The position numbers and the translations under genes were made by a program. This document shows, piece by piece, positions 32,115 through 40,005 of a stretch of DNA of 47,313 nucleotides; the stretch's first letter is position 1; each line of letters opens with the position of its first letter. This DNA is from CAWVWF01 sp963933885 (GTDB lineage: Bacteria > Bacteroidota > Bacteroidia > Flavobacteriales_C > GCA-002722245). The stretch is taken from NCBI GenBank assembly GCA_963933885.1, contig CAWVWF010000005.1:1-47313 (forward strand), read 5' to 3'. Below the pieces are notes generated by a model that saw only the letters and a list, made by a program, of their open reading frames with translations, was not told the origin of the DNA and did not search any database.

Positions 32115-34721
32115 ATGAATAAGGAGAAAAACTTCAATAGCTTATCAACTAAACTAAGTCTTGGTTTTACAGCAATATTTTTGATGTTTTCAGTTTATTT
32201 CGTTTCTTCAAATTATATAAACAATATTTCAAAATCCGAATCTTCGGCTCTTCTTCAATTAAAAACAATTACCCAAAACCTATCTCTAACAATTAATATT
32301 GATGAGCATGAAAAGCTCTTGCTGGCACATGAAAATAAAGATGCTATAAAAAGTAATTCGGAGAATGATATATATGATGAGATCCATCAGTTATTATGGA
32401 TGACGAGGGATTTAAACGATTTACAAACGGATGTTTATACATGGGTTATTGATTCGTCTCAAAAACAAACGAGAATTGTATTTGGAGTAACAAGTGGAGA
32501 GATTCCTTATTATAGACATGTTTGGAGGGAGTACCCAGAAGAGTTACTTTCATTAATAAATACGGGCGGTGGTTTAACTAATTATTCAGATGAAAACGGT
32601 AGATGGATAAGTTATGTTAGTCCTTTAATTAATTCTAAAGGAGTAGTAGTAGCCGGAATACAAGCTGATATTCCATTTGATTATTTTGTAGAATTAGCCG
32701 AAAGTTCAGCTCTAAAAGAAAGTATCATTATGCTCTCTATAGTTGTTGTTTTTCTAATGATGATGCTATGGACTTCTAATCGGTTAGGAAAGAAACAGGC
32801 TGCGTTAATTGATGCTGAAATTTCTCGAGAACGGTATGTTCAAATCTTGAATGATTCTACTGATCTTATTTATCAAATGGATGTGTTAGGATATATAACT
32901 TATGCCAATAAAACAATGGTTGATTTGTATAACAATCAGAAGCTTCTTGGAAATCATATGTCTGAACTTGTTTCAGAGTCTCACAAAGAAAAGGTAGCTA
33001 AGTTTTTTAAAAATATTATAGAAAATAAGGAGTTTGATCGCGAATTAGAGTTTTCTTCACGATCCAATAACAACGAAAGGATATGGATTGGTCAATTTTT
33101 CACACCAATGTATAAGGATGAGAAATTAATAGGATATCAGGCAACGGCACGGAACGTAACAGAAAATAAAAAGTTGAAATTTCAATTGGAGCGAGCAAAA
33201 ATTAAGGCTCAGGGTTCTTTAAAAGCTAAAGAGATCTTTTTTGCGAATATGAGTCATGAAATTAGAACTCCTATTAATGCAATTATTGGAATGGGAAATT
33301 TACTTAGCAAAACCCCTCTCTCTGAAAAACAAAAGTCTTACTTCAAAAATATTAGATTATCAGCTAATAATTTATTGATTGTTATTAATGATATTTTAGA
33401 TCTTTCAAAAATTGATGCAGGTAAACTAAGTATAGAAAAAATTAATTTTAGTTTCACTAAACTTTTTCAAAACATAAAGGACACTAACGAATATCGGATA
33501 TCTGAAAAATCAATTCTCTATGAGGAAGAGATAGATCCTAAATTCTCTCAACTTATTTTTGAAGGAGATCCTTTTCGAATCAATCAAATTTTACTCAATT
33601 TTTTAAGTAATGCAATTAAATTTACTGATCAAGGAACGATTAAGTTAATAGCGAAAGTGAACGAAATAAAAGAAGGAGTGGTTTCTATTCAACTTGGTAT
33701 AAAAGATTCAGGAATAGGAGTAAAGAAGGATAAGCAAAATCTAATTTTTAATTCTTTTGATCAAGAGGAAACAGGTACTAGTAGGAAGTACGGAGGTACA
33801 GGATTAGGACTCTCAATAAGTAAAAAAATAACGGAGCTTTTAAAAGGGAATATTGGAATAGAAAGTGAGCTTGGAAAGGGAAGCTATTTTTATATAAATC
33901 TTAACATGCCTATTGGGAAAGAGTTAATTGAAGATGAAAAAAGCAAAAGAGAAATTGTTAATCTGCAAGGAATGAAAATCCTTATTGCTGAAGATAATAT
34001 TATCAATATGGTTTATGTTTCTAGTGTATTAGAAGATCTAGAGTGTGAAGTTTTTAAAGTGGAAAATGGTAGGGAAGCTGTTTCTTTATTAAAAGATACG
34101 GATGTAGATCTTATATTAATGGATATTCAAATGCCTGAACTTGATGGTTATCAAACGGCTAGAGAGATAAGAGAAAACCTAAAAAAATCAACACCCATAA
34201 TTGCTCTAACAGCTAACGCATTTAAAGAAGATGTAGAGAAAGTTAAAGCTGCTGGAATGAATGGCTTTGTTTCAAAACCGTTTGATCCTATTGATTTAAT
34301 AACTGAAATAGGTGCAGTGATGGAGGGAAGTGAGTTTGTGAAAAAGGATAATACTTCGTCCATAGAAGTAGCTGAAGAAATTACTGAATTGGACGAGCCT
34401 TTATTTTCATTAAAAAAATTAGAATCTCATTCAAGAGGGAATAAAGAATTCCTTTTAAAAATGATTAATATTTTCAAGGAGGAAATGCCTAGATCTCTTC
34501 TTCTTCTAAAGGAAGCGTTGAAAAATGAAGATTGGATTAAGGTTAGTCAAATTGCACATAAAATTAAGCCTTCAATAGACCTGTTTGAGATAGGTGAGAT
34601 TACAAAAGTAGTAAGAGAATTGGAATCTGAAGGAAAAAAGAATTCACCAGATATTTTAAAATTAATTGAAAACTCTAACTTAATTATTAAAACTTGTGAG
34701 TTCGTTGTTCGTCAACTTTAA
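32115..34721 (+). CDS. Hybrid sensor histidine kinase: Cache-like sensor, PAS, HisKA/HATPase, REC, HPt
   Basis: The 868-residue protein has two membrane helices (about 15-33 and 203-220) enclosing a Cache-like extracytoplasmic domain (includes WREYPEELL and ISYVSPLINSKGVVVAGIQADI). A PAS domain (about 238-355) comes next. The dimerisation helix has the phosphoacceptor H381 in FANMSHEIRTPINAI, and the ATP-binding domain has NFLSNAIKFT, DSGIGV and GGTGLGLSISK. A receiver domain (about 620-735) has D670 in LILMDIQMPELDGYQ, and a C-terminal HPt has H815 in QIAHKIKPS. It holds every step of a four-step phosphorelay except the final receiver. The receivers in this locus, including the sigma-54 activator, are the obvious acceptors. 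Its gene ends operon 3, which implies positive feedback. Its stop overlaps the convergent fbp gene by four bases. Confidence 0.94.
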   Translation: MNKEKNFNSLSTKLSLGFTAIFLMFSVYFVSSNYINNISKSESSALLQLKTITQNLSLTINIDEHEKLLLAHENKDAIKSNSENDIYDEIHQLLWMTRDLNDLQTDVYTWVIDSSQKQTRIVFGVTSGEIPYYRHVWREYPEELLSLINTGGGLTNYSDENGRWISYVSPLINSKGVVVAGIQADIPFDYFVELAESSALKESIIMLSIVVVFLMMMLWTSNRLGKKQAALIDAEISRERYVQILNDSTDLIYQMDVLGYITYANKTMVDLYNNQKLLGNHMSELVSESHKEKVAKFFKNIIENKEFDRELEFSSRSNNNERIWIGQFFTPMYKDEKLIGYQATARNVTENKKLKFQLERAKIKAQGSLKAKEIFFANMSHEIRTPINAIIGMGNLLSKTPLSEKQKSYFKNIRLSANNLLIVINDILDLSKIDAGKLSIEKINFSFTKLFQNIKDTNEYRISEKSILYEEEIDPKFSQLIFEGDPFRINQILLNFLSNAIKFTDQGTIKLIAKVNEIKEGVVSIQLGIKDSGIGVKKDKQNLIFNSFDQEETGTSRKYGGTGLGLSISKKITELLKGNIGIESELGKGSYFYINLNMPIGKELIEDEKSKREIVNLQGMKILIAEDNIINMVYVSSVLEDLECEVFKVENGREAVSLLKDTDVDLILMDIQMPELDGYQTAREIRENLKKSTPIIALTANAFKEDVEKVKAAGMNGFVSKPFDPIDLITEIGAVMEGSEFVKKDNTSSIEVAEEITELDEPLFSLKKLESHSRGNKEFLLKMINIFKEEMPRSLLLLKEALKNEDWIKVSQIAHKIKPSIDLFEIGEITKVVRELESEGKKNSPDILKLIENSNLIIKTCEFVVRQL

Positions 34722-35698
34722 CTTGCCTTTAATAAACCATTTATGACACAAAAATAAATGAAGTTATTAACCATTTCTTTGCTGCCTAGTGTTACCTCTT
34801 CCCTTTGATGAATATGATCAGGTTTAATGTCTAATGTACTCTCTCCGTTTGTAGTTGCTTTACCATTTGCTTGTTCAGCTATGAAAGCTAAAGGATTACA
34901 TTCATACATTAATCTGAGCTTGCCTTTTGGGTTTGCCTTTGTTCCGGGGTAAATAAAAATCCCTCCTTTAAGTAAGTTTCTGTGAAAGTCGGAAACCATA
35001 CTTCCTATGTACCTTTGAGTTGTTCCTTTTTGATCTTTAATAAAACTTAAATAATTGTTTATTGCACTTTGATAACTCTTATTGTATGCCTCATTTATAC
35101 TATATATATTACCTTTCGTTGGAGTGGTAATGTTTTCGTTGGTTAAATAGAATATACTATCAATTGGATTTAATGTGTAAATAGAAACACCGTTACCTTT
35201 TGTGAGTACTAAATTTGTTGATGGTCCGTAAGCAATGTATAATGCGGCAATTTGAGACTTCCCTGATTGAAGAAAATCATTTTTTGTTATTTGCTTATTT
35301 TTCTGTCTGTAAATAGAGAAAATTGAACCAATACCAACGTTAACATCTATGTTACTGGATCCGTCTAAAGGGTCCATCATTACAATGAAATTTGATTTAC
35401 TATTGTCGATTATTATTTCATTTTCATTCTCTTCCGATACTATTCCAGATACTAATTGGGTTTGAGTTAAAGCATCAATTAGAAGGTTGTTTGCATACAT
35501 GTCAAGTTTTTTAACTTCTTCATTTTGAACATTATTAGCACCTGTTGTTCCCAATAAATTACTTAAAGCTCCCATTGCAATCTTTTGCTGAATAGTAATA
35601 CATGCATCAGATATTTTAACAATAAGCTTGTTTAAATCTGATGCAGTATCTAGTGGACTACTTGATAAATGGCTGATTAGTGTTTGTCTATTTTTCAT
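34718..35698 (-). CDS. fbp: Fructose-1,6-bisphosphatase class I
   Basis: The protein has the class I FBPase signature: MMDPLDGSSNIDVNVGIGSIF with the metal-binding DPLDGSSNID, IVSEENE upstream, RYIGSMVSDFHRNLLKGGIFIYPGT, KGKLRLMYECNPLAFIAEQANG and a final IHQREEVTLGS. It hydrolyses fructose-1,6-bisphosphate to fructose-6-phosphate, the committed gluconeogenic step, in the cytoplasm. I chose the ATG at 35698 (326 residues) because it overlaps the stop of the DUF4954 gene as ATGA and gives an N-terminus like that of E. coli Fbp. An in-frame ATG at 35719 would add seven residues. It is third in the glmS-DUF4954-fbp operon, so its product, the substrate of GlmS, is made from the same transcript. 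Confidence 0.93.
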   Translation of the reverse strand: MKNRQTLISHLSSSPLDTASDLNKLIVKISDACITIQQKIAMGALSNLLGTTGANNVQNEEVKKLDMYANNLLIDALTQTQLVSGIVSEENENEIIIDNSKSNFIVMMDPLDGSSNIDVNVGIGSIFSIYRQKNKQITKNDFLQSGKSQIAALYIAYGPSTNLVLTKGNGVSIYTLNPIDSIFYLTNENITTPTKGNIYSINEAYNKSYQSAINNYLSFIKDQKGTTQRYIGSMVSDFHRNLLKGGIFIYPGTKANPKGKLRLMYECNPLAFIAEQANGKATTNGESTLDIKPDHIHQREEVTLGSKEMVNNFIYFCVINGLLKAS

Positions 35699-37887
35699 GA
35701 TGTTATTTTTTTCTTGCACGCAAAAGGCGCTAATTCCATGTTAAGATTAATTAGTCGTGAAATCGATTTTTTAAACTTGTTAATTTTCTCCCGATATTCA
35801 ATTATAAATTCATTGGACTCGAGATCTCCATATACGCTGGCCATTTCTTCATGATTTGAAAAAGTTGACTTTCTGAATGGACTTGTGAAATCTTTATGTC
35901 TACTTTCTTTTATCCTATTGAAATTTTTCATTGAAATAGTAGGAGCTATAGATACCCATTGGCCCCATGTTTCTTGCGTTAAGCAATTTAATTCTAATAC
36001 CTTTAGTAAAGCAGAAATTGCATGGTTTACTTTTTTAATTGGATATTTCTCTAATGTTTTTGAATAAAACTCATGCGTTTCTTCCCAATTATTTATCTCA
36101 TTATTTTCGATTTGATTGATTAAGTCATCTATGGCCTCTTCTTCCATCAAAATTCCCCCCATATTAATCCATGGCTTGAAATTATATCCTCCGGTGATAA
36201 GCAGTACGACTTCATTATTGTGGTTTTCATATAGTTCGTCAACGGACTGAACAACATGTAGAATGAGTTGATTTGTATACTCTTCGATTGCTAATTTGTA
36301 GTTCTTAATTCTTACAGGCCTATTGCTATTTTCGATTACCCTCTTTGGAATAATTAAGTCATTTTGAATAGTTGGATATTGCTTCTCCCATTCTTTAAGT
36401 AAGTTAATTGCTTTTACAATTTCAAAAGCAGTATCAGGAGCAAGAAAATCGTATTCATAAGTAAAGTCTTTATTAATCCTTTTATCCCTTTTGTTAAACT
36501 TCCAGCTATTTCTTGCAAGGGCGTACATATTATTTCTAAACCAATAACTTGGATTTATATTAAGTTCTTTTTGATCAGTTGAGTTACTAATTAATGCAAA
36601 TGGAAAAGGATTTACAATTTCACCAGGATAGTTCCCTTTAACAATCAAATTGAAGCTAGCAAAAACACTATTGTGTTTTAAAGTAACGGACAGACCTGGC
36701 CAAAAGCCACGTTTTGCAATAATTTCTCCATCCGCAGCTCTGGAGTTATGATTGCTTCCTATAGTTGCTCCCGCAGCAAGATTTGACTGTCCTTGAATAT
36801 TCGCAGCAATTAGGAATGAATTATTGTGATGTTGTTCATGATTTGGAAAAATTAATGCGTTTAGTACCTCACAGCATGATATAGTTGAGTTATCCCCAAG
36901 GAATGAATTGATTAGTCTAGCTCCATATTTTAAAGTAGCATTTTCACCAAGAATAAAACGAACGGCCTTCACCCCATAAAATGATTTGGATCCTGGTTTC
37001 ATTATACCGTTAACCAATTCACAACCTTCACCAATTTGCACTGGAGACTCTTCATTACTTAGGATACTAACATTTTTTATTTTATTAACCCCTTTTATGT
37101 AAGTATGAGGTCCAATATAGCTGTTTTGAATAGATAAAGAATTTTTAATAACGCTTCCACTTTCAATTACACCAAAAGACCCAAGACTTGTTGTACCTTT
37201 TTGTTGAGTAAATTCACTTAGTCTTTTTTGAAGAATTGGATTCCCTCTATATTTACCCCATAAGTATGCATCTGCACTTGTTATCTCATTGAAGGGTAGG
37301 ATACCTCTGTTACCGTTTTCATTAATGATTTCAATCCAGTTAAGGTTTTCTTCGTTCTCACCATCCTTTATGTATTCAACCCCAAATTTTGCATCTTCAG
37401 AAGTTCTTAGTTCAGATAGGTTTTGAATGATTACTAAATCTTTTATAATATAATTAGCAGCGTATTTTAAGTTTGATATCGCAACATTATCGCCAATGTC
37501 ACAATTGATAATCATACTATTTTGAATACCAATTTTGAATTCAAACTCTTTGTACTCTAAGAATCCATCTGTTAATTCTCCAATCCTAACCAAACCATAA
37601 AAACGATTGTTTCTAATTAATTTTGGCTTGAAATTACTTGAAACTCTAACTTTCGACCAGTCATCCGATTGGTTCCCGTTCTCTATTAATTCTTCCTTTT
37701 CTTCTTCAGAAAGTAAACGGTAAATTCTTTGGTTTTGTTTAAACCTTTGTCCATTACCATTGTTTTCAGCTTTCACGAAGCTTGATCCTATATTTTCTCT
37801 TACTAGCTTTACCATGTCGTTATTATTAGCGGTTAAAATTTTTTTGACCTTCTTATGAAATCGATGCAGTATTGAATATTTATTCAA
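35695..37887 (-). CDS. DUF4954 family left-handed beta-helix protein
   Basis: The 730-residue protein shows the DUF4954 pattern: YRLLSEEEKEELIENG and DWSKVRVS near the N-terminus, a run of hexapeptide-type turns (about 100-370: IGDNVAISNLKYAANY, SGSVIKNSLSIQNSYIGP, IGEGCELVNG), then FPNHEQHHNNSFLIAANIQG, QSNLAAGATIGSNHNSRAAD, GEIIAKRGFWPGLSVTLKHN and FNLIVKGNYPGEI. The beta-helix and the dense His/Asn cluster resemble sugar-nucleotide acyl- or nucleotidyltransferases such as the GlmU C-terminal domain, but no reaction is established. It is sandwiched between glmS (8-base overlap) and fbp (4-base overlap). That points to a role in hexosamine or UDP-sugar metabolism; this is contextual inference. 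Confidence 0.85.
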   Translation of the reverse strand: MNKYSILHRFHKKVKKILTANNNDMVKLVRENIGSSFVKAENNGNGQRFKQNQRIYRLLSEEEKEELIENGNQSDDWSKVRVSSNFKPKLIRNNRFYGLVRIGELTDGFLEYKEFEFKIGIQNSMIINCDIGDNVAISNLKYAANYIIKDLVIIQNLSELRTSEDAKFGVEYIKDGENEENLNWIEIINENGNRGILPFNEITSADAYLWGKYRGNPILQKRLSEFTQQKGTTSLGSFGVIESGSVIKNSLSIQNSYIGPHTYIKGVNKIKNVSILSNEESPVQIGEGCELVNGIMKPGSKSFYGVKAVRFILGENATLKYGARLINSFLGDNSTISCCEVLNALIFPNHEQHHNNSFLIAANIQGQSNLAAGATIGSNHNSRAADGEIIAKRGFWPGLSVTLKHNSVFASFNLIVKGNYPGEIVNPFPFALISNSTDQKELNINPSYWFRNNMYALARNSWKFNKRDKRINKDFTYEYDFLAPDTAFEIVKAINLLKEWEKQYPTIQNDLIIPKRVIENSNRPVRIKNYKLAIEEYTNQLILHVVQSVDELYENHNNEVVLLITGGYNFKPWINMGGILMEEEAIDDLINQIENNEINNWEETHEFYSKTLEKYPIKKVNHAISALLKVLELNCLTQETWGQWVSIAPTISMKNFNRIKESRHKDFTSPFRKSTFSNHEEMASVYGDLESNEFIIEYREKINKFKKSISRLINLNMELAPFACKKKITS

Positions 37888-39709
37888 CTGTTACGCTTTT
37901 TGCTAAATTCCTTGGTTTATCTATATTATTACCTAATTCTCTAGCAGTATAATAGGAAAGTAATTGAAGTGGTATAACACTCAGTATTGGTGCAATTAGA
38001 GATAGTGCATTTGGAATTTCAATGCAGAAATCTAGAAGCTCTTTTGTTCTATTATCTCCTTGTGTTATTATGCCGATAACTTTTCCTTTTCTTGATTTTA
38101 TTTCTTTGATATTTGATAGATTTTTCAAGTAATTTTCATCTTTCAAACAAATTATTATTGTTGGAGTATTGCTCTCAATCAAAGCAATAGGGCCATGTTT
38201 CATTTCACCAGATGCAAAACCTTCTGAATGTATATAAGTTATTTCCTTCATTTTTAAAGCGCCTTCCATTGCAATTGGATATTGGATTCCCCTTCCTAAA
38301 AACAAGATGCTTTTTGCTTTGGCTAGTTCTTTTGAAATATTTTGGATGTTTTCGGTCTGCTTAAGAATTAGATCCACTTTCTTATTAATATTCGATAGTT
38401 CTTTTGTTAATTCATCAAGTTTAGATTGCTCATATGTTTTCCGCATTTGTGCAATTTTGATCGCAATCAAAAATAAAACTGATAATTGAGCCGTAAATGC
38501 TTTAGTTGATGCAACACCTATTTCAATTCCGGCATGAGTATATGCACCTTCATGGGCCATTCGAGCAATAGAAGAGCCCACAACATTACATACTCCAAAA
38601 ATGGAAGCACCTTTTATTTTGGCTTCTTCAATTGCAACTTTTGTGTCGGCCGTTTCACCAGATTGTGAAATTGCTATAATTGCATCTCCTGATGATATTA
38701 TTGGATTTTTATATCTGAATTCTGATGCAAATTCAATTTGGGTTGGTATTCTTGTTAGAAATTCTAAAAAATATTGGGCTGTAAACCCGGCATAATATGA
38801 AGTTCCACATCCAATAATGATGAGTCTATTAGCATTGAAAAGGTGTGGTGCGAATTTATCAATTCCACCTAGTTTGATTTGGTAGTCAGAACTAATTCTA
38901 CCTCTTAAACTATCATATATAGTTTTTGGCTGTTCAAAAATTTCTTTTAGCATGAAATGATCATAACCGTTTTTTTCGATCATTTCAACCTCTAGATCCA
39001 ATGTCTCTATTATTGGGTTTCTCTGTTTGTCTTCTAGTTGAATAATTTCAAAATTATTTTTAGACAAGACAACTATTTCATCATCGTTAATATAAATTAC
39101 TTGTTTTGTATGTTCTATTATTGGAGAAGGGTCAGAAGCTAAAAGAAATTCATTTTTACCTATTCCTAAAACCATTGGACTACCTTTTTTTAAACCAAAT
39201 AGTTGATTAGGAAATTCTTCTGTCATAATAACAAGTGCATATGCACCAATTAAATGGTTTTTAAGTTCTTTCAGGGCATCTAAAAATGAGTAACCTTGTT
39301 GTTGTAATTCTTGAATTAGGATGGGTATAATCTCTGTATCTGTTTCACTCTTAAATTTGTAACCATTTTTGATCAAAGTTGATTTAAGTTCAAAATAATT
39401 CTCGATAATTCCATTATGTACAACTGTTATTTTATTGTTGGGAGAGTTATGAGGATGGGCATTTGTATTCGAAGGTTCACCATGAGTTGCCCATCTAGTA
39501 TGACCGATGGCCGTTTTTCCTTTTATATTTAGTTCATTAACAAGATCACTTAAAACAGAGACTTCTCCTTTTCGTTTAAGGGTGTGAATTTTGTTATCGT
39601 AAAAACTGATTCCTGAACTATCATATCCACGGTATTCCAATCTTTTTAAACCGTTTATAACTACATCAATTCCATTTTTATCACCTAAATACGCTACGAT
39701 TCCACACAT
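37880..39709 (-). CDS. glmS: Glutamine-fructose-6-phosphate aminotransferase (isomerising)
   Basis: The 609-residue protein has the class II glutaminase domain, with nucleophile Cys2 in MCGIVAYLGDKNG, RLEYRGYDSSG, IGHTRWATHGEPSNTNAHPH and VVHNGIIENY. Two SIS sugar-isomerase domains follow (GCGTSYYAGFTAQYFLE, AISQSGETADTKVAI, VASTKAFTAQLSVL; FLGRGIQYPIAMEGALKMKE, EGFASGEMKHGPIALIE). The C-terminal PRNLAKSVTVE is the standard end. It makes glucosamine-6-phosphate from fructose-6-phosphate and glutamine, the entry into UDP-GlcNAc for cell wall and EPS. The length is normal (E. coli 609). It is first in the leftward operon with DUF4954 and fbp. No glmS ribozyme or sigma-54-like element is recognised upstream. 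Confidence 0.96.
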   Translation of the reverse strand: MCGIVAYLGDKNGIDVVINGLKRLEYRGYDSSGISFYDNKIHTLKRKGEVSVLSDLVNELNIKGKTAIGHTRWATHGEPSNTNAHPHNSPNNKITVVHNGIIENYFELKSTLIKNGYKFKSETDTEIIPILIQELQQQGYSFLDALKELKNHLIGAYALVIMTEEFPNQLFGLKKGSPMVLGIGKNEFLLASDPSPIIEHTKQVIYINDDEIVVLSKNNFEIIQLEDKQRNPIIETLDLEVEMIEKNGYDHFMLKEIFEQPKTIYDSLRGRISSDYQIKLGGIDKFAPHLFNANRLIIIGCGTSYYAGFTAQYFLEFLTRIPTQIEFASEFRYKNPIISSGDAIIAISQSGETADTKVAIEEAKIKGASIFGVCNVVGSSIARMAHEGAYTHAGIEIGVASTKAFTAQLSVLFLIAIKIAQMRKTYEQSKLDELTKELSNINKKVDLILKQTENIQNISKELAKAKSILFLGRGIQYPIAMEGALKMKEITYIHSEGFASGEMKHGPIALIESNTPTIIICLKDENYLKNLSNIKEIKSRKGKVIGIITQGDNRTKELLDFCIEIPNALSLIAPILSVIPLQLLSYYTARELGNNIDKPRNLAKSVTVE

Positions 39710-39899
39710 AATTTTTTGAGTTAAGTTGTTTCAGGATTTAGGTAAAATGCTTAGTTTTTCCTTTCCGTTATATAGTATACAACTACTTCTTAGATAAGGA
39801 TGTTGTTTTTTGACGAGTTGATGGTTAGAAAAGAATAGATAGTATGTAATAATCTGTCAATTGTATATTCTTAATAAGAATTATTATTTGAGACTTTTT

Positions 39900-39914
39900 T
39901 TCCCGATATGGGAA
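39900..39914. promoter_or_regulatory. Activator-site palindrome TTCCC-GATAT-GGGAA
   Basis: Perfect arms in the divergent space between glmS and the giant secreted protein gene. The centre, 39907, is exactly 63 bp before the GG of the rightward -24 element. No mirrored -24/-12 element serving glmS is seen. Confidence 0.8.
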
Positions 39915-39969
39915 TGTTGGAGTAGGTTTCTTTTCCTCTGCTTTCTGTTTTTCAGCCGTTTATGTTTTT

Positions 39970-39983
39970 GGTTCTATGATTTC
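39970..39983 (+). promoter_or_regulatory. Sigma-54-like promoter of the giant secreted protein (TTGGTTC...TTTC)
   Basis: TTGG with GG at 39970-39971, ten bases, then TC at 39982-39983, closely matching the ppsA promoter's -12 (ATTTCAT in both). Start near 39995, 11 bases before the ATG at 40006 and downstream of the alternative start at 39976. Confidence 0.6.
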
Positions 39984-40005
39984 ATATAAATCGAAAACAA
40001 CTAAT

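Noticed and set aside
39709..39900. Sigma-54-like promoter for glmS from the shared palindrome
   Set aside because: On the minus strand no GG-N10-GC-like element lies at the expected distance from 39907.
39976..40005. Ten-residue upstream extension of the giant secreted protein
   Set aside because: It precedes the predicted transcription start at about 39995 and places polar residues before the signal peptide.
39710..40005. glmS ribozyme or other riboswitch upstream of glmS
   Set aside because: No conserved ribozyme core or riboswitch pattern was recognised in the leader.
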